NCBI RefSeq assembly: GCF_001083785.1
Contig: NZ_LAVL01000001.1
Coordinates: 1-64,000 of the forward strand
Direction: 5' to 3'
From: Nonomuraea sp. SBT364
GTDB lineage: Bacteria; Actinomycetota; Actinomycetes; Streptosporangiales; Streptosporangiaceae
Length of the DNA: 64,000 nt
Made by a program: the position numbers and the translations under genes. Below the pieces are notes generated by a model. The model made no database searches. It was not told the origin of the DNA and worked only from the letters and a program-made list of their open reading frames with translations. This document shows, piece after piece, positions 42,151 through 51,327 of this stretch; positions within the stretch are counted from its first letter, which is position 1, and each line of letters begins with the position of its first letter.

Positions 42151-42199
42151 CGTATCGGAGGAGTGAAGGACACCGGCGATCCCGAAGGTCGTCCGAGGG

Positions 42200-42577
42200 T
42201 CAGGACGGGGCCGGGGCCGCCGTGCCGGACGTCAGTGCCGCCTGGACGATGCGGAGCGCCTCGCCCGTGTCGATGCCGGCGCCGGCGACGACGGCCGCGT
42301 AGTCGGCGGCGGCCCGGCGGGCCCGTTCCCGGCCTTCCTCGCCGGCGGCCGAAACGAACGAGCCCGCCCGGCCGCGCGTCTCGATCAGCCCCGCCTCCTC
42401 CAGCTCGCGGTAGGCCCGGCCGACCGTGTTGACGGCCAGGCCGAGGTCGGCCGCGAGGTGGCGGATGGTCGGCAGCCGGGCGCCCACGGCCAGCGTGCGG
42501 TCCTGGATCTGCCGGGCGAGCTGGGCGCGTAGCTGTTCGAACGGCGGCACCGGCGAGGCCGCGTCGATGACGATCAT
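42200..42577 (-). CDS. GntR-family regulator (YtrA type)
   Basis: 125 residues. An N-terminal GntR winged helix (PPFEQLRAQLARQIQDRTLAVGARLPTIRHLAADLGLAVNTVGRAYRELEEAGLIETRGR) is followed by a short C-terminal helix pair, the size of the YtrA subfamily, which typically controls ABC or membrane-protein operons. Its ATG overlaps the stop of the upstream membrane-protein gene (ATGA). The four-half-site array at 43390-43437 is its likely operator. Confidence 0.92.
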   Translation of the reverse strand: MIVIDAASPVPPFEQLRAQLARQIQDRTLAVGARLPTIRHLAADLGLAVNTVGRAYRELEEAGLIETRGRAGSFVSAAGEEGRERARRAAADYAAVVAGAGIDTGEALRIVQAALTSGTAAPAPS

Positions 42578-43380
42578 CGGACGCTCATGGCCTGCCGGGC
42601 CACCGTCGCGCTCGACGGTGTCCTGGCCTGGAGCGCGATGCACGCGAGCAGGCCGACGATCAGGTAGGCGATCGAGGCGGCGCTCCACCAGGCGGGGGCG
42701 GTGCCGAACAGCAGCACCACGGGCAGCGACCATTGCACGCTCGGGGTGGTGAGCTCGCGGGCGTCCTCGACGCGCATGATGACGTCGGCGGTCAGCGACT
42801 CCTCGTCTTCCGCCACGACCGGGTGCCTGAGCAGGTGGCGCAGTTGCATGACGACGATGGCCGCCACGCCGAGCAGGCCGATCATCAGGACGACGGCCAG
42901 TTGCCGCACGGTGGGGTCGGGGACGGCCAGGGCGCTGCCGGCCAGCACCATCGCACCGGCGAACGTGGCGAGCAGGAAGACGGCGTACGGCCGGCCGAGC
43001 ACGGCCCGCCAGCCGGGCGGGGTCAGGTGGGCGGCCCTGCGCGACAGCGTCGCGCCCACCCGCTGGTCGACGCGCCGCACCCACCGGTCGAGCAGCGCCT
43101 GTGCCAGCAGCAGCCCGGCGACCAGCGCGGTCAGGGCCGGCAGCGAGCGATGCGGCGGGAGGCCGCCGACGGCGGGATGGGCGAGCGCGCTGGCCAGGAT
43201 CAGCACGGCCAGGATGACATGAGCGGCCAGGCGGGCGCGTCTGCGGACCGCCAGGCGGCCGGCCAGCAGCGCGGTCGGGCGGGCCTCGGCGAGGTCGTGC
43301 CGGGCCAGCCACGCGCCCGCCATGCGCAGATCTGCCGCACGTGCCGGCGGGCCGGCGTCCGGCAGCGGTTCATGGGTCAC
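42574..43380 (-). CDS. Membrane protein co-transcribed with GntR regulator
   Basis: 268 residues with about six transmembrane segments in three pairs and a cytoplasmic N-terminal region. GTG at 43380 is favoured by AAGGAGG just upstream; the frame extends further but would run through the operator array. No transport ATPase accompanies it. Function unknown, presumably the target regulated by the GntR partner. Confidence 0.8.
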   Translation of the reverse strand: MTHEPLPDAGPPARAADLRMAGAWLARHDLAEARPTALLAGRLAVRRRARLAAHVILAVLILASALAHPAVGGLPPHRSLPALTALVAGLLLAQALLDRWVRRVDQRVGATLSRRAAHLTPPGWRAVLGRPYAVFLLATFAGAMVLAGSALAVPDPTVRQLAVVLMIGLLGVAAIVVMQLRHLLRHPVVAEDEESLTADVIMRVEDARELTTPSVQWSLPVVLLFGTAPAWWSAASIAYLIVGLLACIALQARTPSSATVARQAMSVR

Positions 43381-43389
43381 GGCGCCTCC

Positions 43390-43437
43390 TTTGTCGCAAG
43401 CTTTGTGGCAACATAGTGCGACAAACATTGCGACAAA
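43390..43437. promoter_or_regulatory. Four-half-site operator array (GntR)
   Basis: TTTGTCGCAA (43390-43399), TTTGTGGCAA (43402-43411), TGCGACAAA (43417-43425) and TTGCGACAAA (43428-43437) form two nested inverted pairs immediately upstream of the membrane-protein/GntR operon. Confidence 0.75.
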
Positions 43438-43481
43438 GTCAACGGGCCAGGAGGGCGGCCCTGTCAGGCGGCTGGTTCTGA

Positions 43482-44123
43482 TCAGTCGCTCTCCACAGTG
43501 AGCAGGCCGCGCCGGAAGGCCACGGCGACGGCCGCCGCCCGGTCGTTCACGCCGAGTTTGGCGTAGATGTGCAGCACGTGGCTCTTGACCGTGGCCTCGC
43601 TGATGAACAGGCTGCGGGCCGCCTCGCGGTTGGTGGCGCCCCGCGCGATGAGGCGGAGCACCTCCAGCTCGCGCGCGCTCAGCGGATCGGCGGGAGCGCG
43701 TACCTGGCCGAGAAGGCGGGTGGCGACCGACGGGGAGAGCACGGCTTCGCCCCGCGCCGCCGTACGGACCGACCGTACGAGATCTTCGCGCCCGGTGTCC
43801 TTCAGGAGGTAGCCGGTGGCGCCCGCCTCGATGGCGGGCAGGACGTCCTTGTCGGTGTCGTACGTGGTGAGGACGAGGACGCGGGCGGGCAGGCCCAGCC
43901 TGGCGAGCTCCTTGATGGCGGTGACGCCGTCCATCACGGGCATGCGCAGGTCCATGAGGATCACGTCGGGGTTCAGCACGCGCGCGAGGTCGACGGCCTG
44001 CGCCCCGTCGCCGGCCTCGCCGAGCACCTCGAAGGCCGGGTCGCCGGCGAACATGCCGCGGATGCCGTCGCGGACGATGGGGTGGTCGTCGGCTATGAGC
44101 AGCCGGATGGGCGTCTCAGCCAT
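43482..44123 (-). CDS. NarL/LuxR-family response regulator
   Basis: 213 residues: receiver with LLIADDHPIVRDG, phospho-acceptor in VILMDLRMPVMDG and lysine in YLLKDTGRED, then a LuxR HTH (LSARELEVLRLIARGATNREAARSLFISEATVKSHV). It starts inside the kinase gene (8-nt overlap), the last gene of a four-gene ABC-exporter/two-component operon, and probably controls that operon. Confidence 0.95.
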   Translation of the reverse strand: MAETPIRLLIADDHPIVRDGIRGMFAGDPAFEVLGEAGDGAQAVDLARVLNPDVILMDLRMPVMDGVTAIKELARLGLPARVLVLTTYDTDKDVLPAIEAGATGYLLKDTGREDLVRSVRTAARGEAVLSPSVATRLLGQVRAPADPLSARELEVLRLIARGATNREAARSLFISEATVKSHVLHIYAKLGVNDRAAAVAVAFRRGLLTVESD

Positions 44124-45321
44124 GTGCGCTCTCCCGCGCGATGGCGGGCACGCTCGCGGAGATCGCGGTGCCGCCTCCGGGCTCCGACTCGATCTCCAGG
44201 GTGCCCGCCAGGCGGCTCACGCGCTTGCGCATCGACGTCAGGCCGAAGCCGCCGCCGCCGGTGACGCGTTCGGGGTCGAATCCGGCGCCGTCGTCACACA
44301 CGTCCAGGGTGACCACGTCGTCCATGTACGACAGGGTCAGCCCGACCCGGCCGGCACCGGCGTGCTTGGCGGCGTTGGCCAGGGCTTCCTGGGCTGTGCG
44401 CAGCAACGTCTCCTCGACCTCGGGATGCATGGGACGGACCGTACCAGTTGTGGTGAAGTCAGCACGGGTCGCGTTGAGCTCGGCCCATTGGGTGACCACG
44501 GCCTCCAGCGCCTCGGGCAGGGGCGCGGCTTCCAGCTGGCCGGGGCCGACCGCGTGCACGGAGCGCCGGGCCTCGGCGAGGCTCTCGCGGGCCAGCCGTA
44601 CGGCGTTGCCCACGTTGCGCCGCCAGTCTTCGGCCTGCTCCGCCGCCTGGAGCTGGGTGATGATGCCGGTCAGTCCCTGGGCGAGGGTGTCGTGGATCTC
44701 GGCCGCCATGCGCTGGCGTTCGTCGTGCACGCCCGCCTCCCGCGCCTGGAGGAGCAGCTGGGCGTGCAGGCCCTCGTTCTCCCGCATCGTCTCCTCAAGC
44801 TGGATCACCATCCGGCTGCGCTCGGCGCTGCGCTCGGCCGTGATCTCACCGACGAAGCTGAAAAGGCTGACCGCCAGCACGATGGCGGCCGTGAAGAACA
44901 GGAAGGCCAGAATCCCGGAGGGGGTGAGCTCGGGCGGCTCGCCGTTGTAGGCCATGACGCTGATCGCCGCCGTGGCGGTCACCCCGGCGAGTCTCGCCTT
45001 GCCCCGCAGATACTGCGACGAATGGAGGAACCCGGTGAAGCCGAAGAAACTCGCGAACCACATCCCCCGCGTACTGAGCACCGCGATGAGGACGACCAGC
45101 CCGGCGACGTAGAGACCTTTCCTGTCGCCGCGCGACATCACCCAGATCCAGGCCGCGGCCAGCAGGACCAGGCCGAGCGTGCTGAATCGGTGGCTCCACG
45201 CCCGCTCCCCGGTGACCCAGACGAGCCCGGCCGAGAGGGCCAGCAGGACGTACGGCGCGGCGGCCATCTGACGCGCCAGACGCCTCTCCCAGATGTCCAG
45301 ACGCCCGTTCACCGAGGTCAC
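44116..45321 (-). CDS. Sensor histidine kinase (HisKA_3)
   Basis: 401 residues. Five to six transmembrane segments (about 20-165) with short loops, then a linker helix, the HisKA_3 box RQRMAAEIHDTLAQGLTGI and ATPase motifs NAAKHA and VCDDGAGFDPE with GFGLTSMRKR. The short-loop sensor next to an ABC exporter is the layout of LiaS/BceS-like envelope-stress or antibiotic sensing; the stimulus is inferred. It starts 3 nt after the permease stop. Confidence 0.94.
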   Translation of the reverse strand: MTSVNGRLDIWERRLARQMAAAPYVLLALSAGLVWVTGERAWSHRFSTLGLVLLAAAWIWVMSRGDRKGLYVAGLVVLIAVLSTRGMWFASFFGFTGFLHSSQYLRGKARLAGVTATAAISVMAYNGEPPELTPSGILAFLFFTAAIVLAVSLFSFVGEITAERSAERSRMVIQLEETMRENEGLHAQLLLQAREAGVHDERQRMAAEIHDTLAQGLTGIITQLQAAEQAEDWRRNVGNAVRLARESLAEARRSVHAVGPGQLEAAPLPEALEAVVTQWAELNATRADFTTTGTVRPMHPEVEETLLRTAQEALANAAKHAGAGRVGLTLSYMDDVVTLDVCDDGAGFDPERVTGGGGFGLTSMRKRVSRLAGTLEIESEPGGGTAISASVPAIARESAHG

Positions 45322-45324
45322 TTT

Positions 45325-46029
45325 CTACTCCCATCGGAAAAGCCTGGCGGCGGCCGCACTGAGGATCACCGCGTACGCGGCCAGGACCCCCCACAGGAGG
45401 AGGCTGGGCGAGCCGCCCGCCCAGACGTCCTGCAGCGCCTGCCTGAACGCTCCGAGAGGGGTGTATCGGCCGATGGACGCCAAGATAACGGGCATCTGGT
45501 CCGCGGGCTGCATCAGCCCGGCGAGGAAGGCCATCGGGAAGTACAGCAGGACGCCGATCCCGTTGGCGGCCCGCCCGTTGGGGGCCAGGGCCGCGATGAG
45601 CAGGCCGACCGCGAACATCGCCGCCGTGCCGAGCAGGAACGTCACCACGACCGGCAGCGCCGCGCCGGGCAGACGGGCGCCCAGGACGGTGCCCGCGACC
45701 GTCAGGAGCAGCCCGCAGGCCACCACCACGAGGACGAGCTGCAGGATCAACTGCACCACCAGCATGCTGCCCGGCCGTACCGGAGTGGTGGACAGCCTGC
45801 GCAGGATGCCGCGTTCGCGATAGGTCGCCAGGGTGGTGGGCATCAGATAGAGCCCCACCAGTCCGACGGCGATGGCCAGCGACATCGGCAGGAGCACGGT
45901 GTCCCCCGGCTCGATCGAGCTTCCGAAGACCACCAGGATGAACAGCGGGATGAGGAGCGCGAACATCGCCCCCGGCTCCCTGACCAGCAGCTTCAGTTCG
46001 ACGGACGTGAGTTTGGCGAGAGCGGTCAT
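45325..46029 (-). CDS. ABC-2 type exporter permease
   Basis: 234 residues with six transmembrane segments; GNIRRRLSTTP-like GILRRLSTTPVRPGSMLVVQ and AVGLLIAALAPNGRAANGIG are typical of the ABC-2 family for drug/lipid exporters (DrrB-like). It follows the ATPase gene by 13 bp and ends 3 nt before the kinase gene. Confidence 0.92.
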   Translation of the reverse strand: MTALAKLTSVELKLLVREPGAMFALLIPLFILVVFGSSIEPGDTVLLPMSLAIAVGLVGLYLMPTTLATYRERGILRRLSTTPVRPGSMLVVQLILQLVLVVVACGLLLTVAGTVLGARLPGAALPVVVTFLLGTAAMFAVGLLIAALAPNGRAANGIGVLLYFPMAFLAGLMQPADQMPVILASIGRYTPLGAFRQALQDVWAGGSPSLLLWGVLAAYAVILSAAAARLFRWE

Positions 46030-46042
46030 CAGGGGTTCTCCG

Positions 46043-46966
46043 TCAGTTGTCAGGGGTGAACGAGCGGCCGGTGAGTGCGAGGAAGGCGTCGTCGAGCGTG
46101 CGCTTGTCGATGCGCAGGTCGCTGACGAGGACGTGGTGCCGGGCCAGCCGGGCGGTGACGGCGGTGGCGAAGTCACCCCGGCCCGAGACCACCACCCGGT
46201 TGCCCGTCCTGCTCACGCCGGAGACGCCGGGCACGCCGTCGAACAGACCGGCCAGGTCGGCGACGTTCTCCGTCATCACCGTGAACCGCATCTGGTGCTC
46301 GGCGTCGATCCCCTCGATCAGCCCCGCCGGGGTGTCGATCGCGACGACGGAGCCCCGGTCGAAGACGGCGACCCGGTCGCACAGCTCCTCCACCTCGTCC
46401 ATGAAGTGGCTCACCAGCACCACGGTCACGCCGCTCGCCCGGACCCGCTTGATCAGCTCCCAGGTCGTCCGGCGGGCCTGCGGGTCGAGCCCCGTGGTCA
46501 GCTCGTCGAGAAACGCCACCCGGGGGTTGCCGACCAGCGCCAGCGCGATGAACAACCGCTGCTTCTGACCGCCGGACAGCTTGCCGAAGCGGGCGTTCCG
46601 CTTGTCGGCCAGCCCCCACTCCTCCAGCAGCTCACGCCAGTCACGCGGCTCGGCGTAGAAGGAGGCGTACAGGTCGAGCGCCTCCCAGACCTTCAGATTC
46701 TCCGGCAGCTGCGTGTGCTGGAGCTGCACCCCGATCTGCTCGCGCAGCGCCCGGCCGTCCTTGACCGGGTCGAGCCCGAGCACCCGGATCGACCCGGCGT
46801 CCGGCCGCCGCAGCCCTTCCACGCACTCCACGGTCGTGGTCTTGCCGGTGCCGTTGGGGCCCAGGATGCCGAAGATCTCGCCGTCCTCCACCGAGAACGA
46901 CACTCCGTCGAGAACCGTCAGGTCCGCGTACTTCTTGGTGAGGTTGCTGACTTCGATGACTGCCAT
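46043..46966 (-). CDS. ABC exporter ATPase (DrrA/BcrA-like)
   Basis: 307 residues. Walker A GPNGTGKTT, Q-loop VQLQHTQLP, signature LSGGQKQR, Walker B VAFLDELTTGLDPQARR and H-loop VSHFMDEVEEL are all intact. The C-terminal extension (LFDGVPGVSGV..., LTGRSFTPDN) is typical of DrrA-type exporters. First gene of the operon ATPase-permease-kinase-regulator; probable export of, and response to, an antibiotic or lipid. Confidence 0.95.
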   Translation of the reverse strand: MAVIEVSNLTKKYADLTVLDGVSFSVEDGEIFGILGPNGTGKTTTVECVEGLRRPDAGSIRVLGLDPVKDGRALREQIGVQLQHTQLPENLKVWEALDLYASFYAEPRDWRELLEEWGLADKRNARFGKLSGGQKQRLFIALALVGNPRVAFLDELTTGLDPQARRTTWELIKRVRASGVTVVLVSHFMDEVEELCDRVAVFDRGSVVAIDTPAGLIEGIDAEHQMRFTVMTENVADLAGLFDGVPGVSGVSRTGNRVVVSGRGDFATAVTARLARHHVLVSDLRIDKRTLDDAFLALTGRSFTPDN

Positions 46967-47095
46967 GCCTCAAGCATCTTTTACCTGCTCAGCAGGCGAA
47001 TCGACCGCGCGGCCACGATCGGGCGCGGATGCGGCTGACGCGGAAATCAGCCGTTCGGTCGATGCGCGATCGCGCCGCCACCCCTCTCCGGCGGA

Positions 47096-47995
47096 TCAGG
47101 CGCTCTGGAGAGATTGCCGGGGGAAGGCGACTCCCGTCAGCTCTTCGGAGGCCTCCCACAGGCGGCGTGCCGCCTCGGCGTCCCGCGCCCTCGCCGAGCG
47201 GCCGACCAGCTTCGGCGCGCCGCGCCCCTCCAGCAAGCCGCTCGGGCCCGCGTAGCTGTCGCCCGGAATGCCCGCCACCGCCGCGTACAGCGTCGGCAGC
47301 GCGCCGTCGTCGTCGCTCTGCGCCACGAGGCTGACCACCGCCTGCTGGACGCGGTGCAGCATGCCGGACTGTCCGTCGGACCACAGCAGGTTCGTGGCCG
47401 CGATGCCGGGGTGCGCGGCGGTGGCGATCACAGGTGAGCCGGCGTGGGCGAGCCGGCGCTGGAGCTCTGAGGTGAACAGCAGGTTGGCGAGCTTGGACTG
47501 CGCGTATGCGGGCATCGGCCGGTACGGCTTGCGCTCCCAGTTGAGGTCGCCGAAGTCGATCGAGCCCAGCTTGTGGGCGCTGGACGAGACGGTCACGACC
47601 CGCTCCCGGATCCGGGGCAGGAGCAGGTTCGTGAGCGCGAAGTGCCCCAGATGGTTGGTGCCGAACTGCAGCTCGAAGCCGTCGGCCGTGCGCGTGAGCG
47701 GCGGGATCATGACGCCCGCGTTGTTGATGAGCACGTCGACGGGCTCGGGCAGATCTTCGGCGAATGCCCGGACCGAGGAGAGGTCGGCGAGGTCGAGCCG
47801 CCGGACCTCGACGCGGCCGGTCATCGCGGCAGCCGCCTCGCGCCCTTTGCCGAGGTTGCGCACGGCGAGCACGACACGCGCGTCCATGGCCGCGAGAACG
47901 CGGGCGGCCGCGCGGCCGATCCCGCTGCTCGCGCCGGTGACCACGACCGTGCGACCAGCCATGGGAGGGAGGTCCGAGACAGAAAATGTTGTCAT
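47096..47995 (-). CDS. Short-chain dehydrogenase/reductase
   Basis: 299 residues. The Rossmann motif TGASSGIG, NNAGVM, catalytic serine (VTVSSSAHK) and YAQSKLAN (YxxxK) are present. The size and HPGIAATNL motif match retinol-dehydrogenase-like oxidoreductases frequent in actinobacteria. Substrate unknown. Divergent from a TetR gene with operator-like repeats between, so probably repressed by it. Confidence 0.93.
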   Translation of the reverse strand: MTTFSVSDLPPMAGRTVVVTGASSGIGRAAARVLAAMDARVVLAVRNLGKGREAAAAMTGRVEVRRLDLADLSSVRAFAEDLPEPVDVLINNAGVMIPPLTRTADGFELQFGTNHLGHFALTNLLLPRIRERVVTVSSSAHKLGSIDFGDLNWERKPYRPMPAYAQSKLANLLFTSELQRRLAHAGSPVIATAAHPGIAATNLLWSDGQSGMLHRVQQAVVSLVAQSDDDGALPTLYAAVAGIPGDSYAGPSGLLEGRGAPKLVGRSARARDAEAARRLWEASEELTGVAFPRQSLQSA

Positions 47996-47998
47996 GGA

Positions 47999-48027
47999 CT
48001 ACAAAGTAGACGACGCCAACAAAGTAG
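47999..48027. promoter_or_regulatory. TetR operator candidate in SDR/tetR gap
   Basis: ACAAAGTAG occurs twice (48001-48009 and 48019-48027), 18 bp apart and thus on nearly the same helix face; the first is part of the palindrome CTAC-AAA-GTAG (47999-48009). Confidence 0.55.
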
Positions 48028-48059
48028 TCAACGAAAACATGATCTGATACCGTGGGGCC

Positions 48060-48659
48060 ATGCCAGACGCGACCGATGAGCGGCCCTACCATCACGGAAA
48101 CCTCCGGGCCACACTGCTCGACGCGGCCGAGCGCGGCCTGCGGGAGCGTGGCGCGGACCAGTTGTCGCTGCGCGATCTGGCCCGGGAGGCCGGCGTCAGC
48201 CACGCCGCGCCGCGCCGGCACTTCGCAGACCGTCAGGCCCTGCTCGACGCGCTCGCCGAGGCGGGGTTCGCCCGGCTGGACACAGCGCTGCGCGCCGCGC
48301 TGGCGGGCGCGGGCGAAGGTTTCCCCTCGCGCGTACGGGCCGCCATGATGGCCTACACCCGCTTCGCCACCGAGAACGCCGCGCTCCTCGAACTGATGTA
48401 CACCAGCAAGCATCGGCCCGGTGCGACGCGGATCGTCAAGGCGGCCGAAGCGCCGTTCGGCCTGATGAGCGAGCTGATCACGCAGGGGCAGGAGCAGGGG
48501 GCGCTCCAGGCGGGCGACCCGGAGCGGATCGGGATCGTCCTGTTCGCGACGCTCCAGGGCATCGCCTCGATCATCAACGGCAACCTCGTCAAACCGGAAC
48601 TGCTCGACGAACTCGTCGACACCGCAGCCGAACAGTTCTTGCAAGGCGCCGGCCGGTGA
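48060..48659 (+). CDS. TetR-family regulator (WHG-type C-terminus)
   Basis: 199 residues. HYHHGNLRATLLDAAERG-like RPYHHGNLRATLLDAAERGL begins the HTH, with LSLRDLAREAGVSHAAPRRHF as the recognition region. The YHHGNLR opening and the C-terminus fit the TetR_C_33/WHG subgroup. It is divergent from the SDR gene it probably represses. Confidence 0.92.
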   Translation: MPDATDERPYHHGNLRATLLDAAERGLRERGADQLSLRDLAREAGVSHAAPRRHFADRQALLDALAEAGFARLDTALRAALAGAGEGFPSRVRAAMMAYTRFATENAALLELMYTSKHRPGATRIVKAAEAPFGLMSELITQGQEQGALQAGDPERIGIVLFATLQGIASIINGNLVKPELLDELVDTAAEQFLQGAGR

Positions 48660-48693
48660 GCGCCGCGCGCCGCGCGCCTCGTCCCGGTCCCCG

Positions 48694-49065
48694 TCAGCCC
48701 AGCCCGACGAGCAGGGCCAGCACCGCCAGCACGGCTGACACCGGCGCCATCGTGTAGCGCTCCGGCTTGCTCCGCGAGATCGCGTTCATGCCGACGCCGA
48801 GCACGAAGTAGCCGAACACCACCCACGTCGCCACCGTCGAGAACGAGCCGGGGAACACGTCCACCTGTCCCGCGCGATCCAGGACGATCAGCGCGATGAG
48901 CGCGTAGATCGCGATCGAGACGGCGCTCCCCACCCGGAGCTTGGGAGGCAGCACGCGATGCTCGCCTCCCCACGCGAAGCGCCCGAGCGGGGCGCCGAAC
49001 ACCAGGCCCAGCTGGAAGAGAGCCAGCAAGGCCAGCAGTAACGCGAGAAGCAGAGCGGGGACCAT
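48694..49065 (-). CDS. Small four-helix membrane protein
   Basis: 123 residues with four hydrophobic segments (about 1-24, 46-64, 78-97, 106-122) and the conserved-looking loop FAWGGEHRVLPPKLRVGSAVS. Proteins of this kind are common in actinobacteria as hypothetical membrane proteins. Function unknown. Confidence 0.8.
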   Translation of the reverse strand: MVPALLLALLLALLALFQLGLVFGAPLGRFAWGGEHRVLPPKLRVGSAVSIAIYALIALIVLDRAGQVDVFPGSFSTVATWVVFGYFVLGVGMNAISRSKPERYTMAPVSAVLAVLALLVGLG

Positions 49066-49167
49066 GTCTGCAGCGTATGAGACCGCAGGCCGATCCGGGC
49101 GTCAGCCCCCGTCCTGCTCGGAGCGGCGCGGCCGGCCCGCCGCGTGGCCCAACGCCCGGCACGGGGC

Positions 49168-49815
49168 TCACCATCGCTCCCAGTGCAGGACCTCCTCGCG
49201 TGGGATGCGGGGCGCGGGCCTGAAGCCGGTGCCGAGGGTGAAGGCCAGCGGGACGAACGCCGCCAGCATGACCTCCTCGTACGGCACGCCGAGCACCTGG
49301 GCCAGCTCGTGTTCGAGCGGCCCCTGGGCGGTGGTCCACACCGTGCCCAGGCCGCGAGCGCGGGCGGCCAGCATGAAACTCCACACGGCCGGGAGGATCG
49401 ATCCCCACGCTCCCGCCTGCACGGCCACCGGGGCGCGGTCGGTGCGCCCCTCCACACCCGGGATGACGAACGCGGGCACCCGGTGGATGTTGTCTGCCAG
49501 GTGGCGCAGGCCGTCGAAGACCCGCTCGGTGGAGGCGGAATGGTGGTTCATCCGCCGGACGTCGTGCCGGGTCAGCGGTTGCCCGGTGGCCAGGGGCAGG
49601 GCGCGCAGGAAGATGTCGGCCACGGCCCGGCGCCGCTCGGCCTCGGTCACGACCATGAAGTGCCAGCGCTGCCGGTTGCGCCCGGTCGGCGCCTGCACGG
49701 CCAGGTCCACGCACTCCTCGATCAGCTCGCGCGGCACCGGACGGGTGAGGTCCAGGCGTTTGCGTACGGCGCGGGTCGTGCTCAGCAGTTCGTCCGGGGT
49801 GAGGTCCAGCGTCAT
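49168..49815 (-). CDS. Nitroreductase family protein
   Basis: 215 residues. The FMN-binding pattern is present: TTRAVRKRLD near residue 13, APTGRNRQRWHFMVV, and the C-terminal ARARGLGTVWTT with LGTGFRPAPR. It would reduce nitroaromatics, quinones or similar with NAD(P)H. It follows the MFS gene by 14 bp, so efflux and reduction are probably co-induced under the divergent MarR regulator. Confidence 0.92.
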   Translation of the reverse strand: MTLDLTPDELLSTTRAVRKRLDLTRPVPRELIEECVDLAVQAPTGRNRQRWHFMVVTEAERRRAVADIFLRALPLATGQPLTRHDVRRMNHHSASTERVFDGLRHLADNIHRVPAFVIPGVEGRTDRAPVAVQAGAWGSILPAVWSFMLAARARGLGTVWTTAQGPLEHELAQVLGVPYEEVMLAAFVPLAFTLGTGFRPAPRIPREEVLHWERW

Positions 49816-49829
49816 GATGCGTGTCTCCT

Positions 49830-51191
49830 TCAGGCGGTCGGGGCGGGAACGGGTGCGGCGCGGTGGGGGCGCAGGCCGAGGGCGGCGACGAGGGCGCCGA
49901 GCAGGGAGAAGCCGCCCGCCGTCAGGAAGGCGATCCGGTATCCGGCCAGCGCGGAGCCGCCGAGCGTCATCGCCGCCGCCAGCACCGCCACGCCGATTCC
50001 GGCGCCGATCTGGACGGCGGAGGTGACCAGGCCCGAGGCGAGCCCCTGCCGCTCGTCGGGCAGGCCGGCGACGGCGGCGATGTTGAGGCTAGGGAAGGAC
50101 AGCCCGTTGCCGATGCCATGCACGACCAGCGCGGGCAGCAGCACCGTGACGTAGTCGCCGGTGGCCCCGGCCCGCAGGAACAACAGGATGCCCGCGCCCT
50201 GGACCAGCATCCCGGCCGCGGCCACCCGCCCCAGACCCCATCGGCTGATCAGATGACCCGCCAGGTTGGCGGCGATGACGATGGCCAGGCCCATCGGGAC
50301 GATCCCGAGCCCGGTGGCCAGCGCGCCGTAGCCGAGCACCTGCTGCAGATACAGCACCGCGACGAACTGCCAGCCGATCGTCGCACCCGCCCAGGCCAGG
50401 GCCGCGAGATTGGCAGCGCCCACGGTGCCGGACCTGAACACCTCCAGCGGGACGAGCGGCGCGCGTCGCCGGCGCTCGATGACGACGAAGGCCCCCAGCA
50501 GCAGCACGGCCACGGCACCGGCCGGCCGGCTCCTCTCGGTCAGCGCGAACACCAGCAGCAGCACGCCGCCGGTGACCGCGGCCGCGCCGGCGACGTCGAA
50601 CCCCTCGCGCGCCCCGGGCGGCCGAATGCCGCTTGGCAGCACGAGCGGCGCCGCGGCCAGCACCAGCAGGGCGATCGGGACCGGCAGGAAGAACACCAGC
50701 CGCCAGCTGATCTCGGTCAGCAGGCCGGAGGCGATCAGCCCGGCGGTGTAGCCGGTCGCCCCGGCCAGCGAATAGATCCCCAGCGCCCGGTTGCGCTGCG
50801 GCCCCTCGATGAAGGTGGTGGTGATGAGCGACAGCGCCGCCGGGGCGGTGAGCGCGGCCGCCACTCCCTTGATCACCCGGGTGGCCACCAGCGGCCATCC
50901 CTCTGACAGCAGCCCGCCGGCCAGGCTCGCCGCCGCGAACACCGCCAGCGACAGCAGGAACACCCGGCGGCGGCCGAACAGGTCGGCGATGCGGCCGCCG
51001 AGCAGCAGGAAACCGCCGTAGGCGACCGCGTAGCCGGACATCAGCCACTGCAGGGTGCTCTCCGGCAGCGCCAGATCGCGCCCGATGGCGGGCAGGGCCA
51101 CCCCCATCAGCGACAGGTCCATCGAGTCCAGGAAAACCGCGGCGCACAACACCACCAGGGCCACCTGCCGGCGGCCGTCGGGTCGGGTCAC
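49830..51191 (-). CDS. MFS drug efflux transporter (DHA2 type)
   Basis: 453 residues with about 14 hydrophobic segments. LDSMDLSLMGVALPAIGRDL is the motif D1 region, GGRIADLFGRRRVF the motif A and ALGIYSLAGATGYTAGLIASGLL the motif C of drug antiporters. GTG at 51191 has GGAGAG upstream. Co-transcribed with the nitroreductase; divergent MarR gene nearby. Confidence 0.9.
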   Translation of the reverse strand: MTRPDGRRQVALVVLCAAVFLDSMDLSLMGVALPAIGRDLALPESTLQWLMSGYAVAYGGFLLLGGRIADLFGRRRVFLLSLAVFAAASLAGGLLSEGWPLVATRVIKGVAAALTAPAALSLITTTFIEGPQRNRALGIYSLAGATGYTAGLIASGLLTEISWRLVFFLPVPIALLVLAAAPLVLPSGIRPPGAREGFDVAGAAAVTGGVLLLVFALTERSRPAGAVAVLLLGAFVVIERRRRAPLVPLEVFRSGTVGAANLAALAWAGATIGWQFVAVLYLQQVLGYGALATGLGIVPMGLAIVIAANLAGHLISRWGLGRVAAAGMLVQGAGILLFLRAGATGDYVTVLLPALVVHGIGNGLSFPSLNIAAVAGLPDERQGLASGLVTSAVQIGAGIGVAVLAAAMTLGGSALAGYRIAFLTAGGFSLLGALVAALGLRPHRAAPVPAPTA

Positions 51192-51267
51192 GATCACTCT
51201 CCATCTGCGTGCAAACAATTGGTGGACAGACGGTTTGGACCGTATGCCTGCAAATCATCTGCTGTCA

Positions 51268-51278
51268 AACAGTCTGTT
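51268..51278. promoter_or_regulatory. MarR operator candidate
   Basis: AACAG-T-CTGTT lies in the 136-bp divergent gap between the MFS and MarR genes; a looser CAAAC...GTTTG pair is also present nearby. Short, so tentative. Confidence 0.4.
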
Positions 51279-51327
51279 CGTAGATGGATGTGCGATAGGC
51301 TGTCGGCTGGACGCACGAGGGAGAGCG

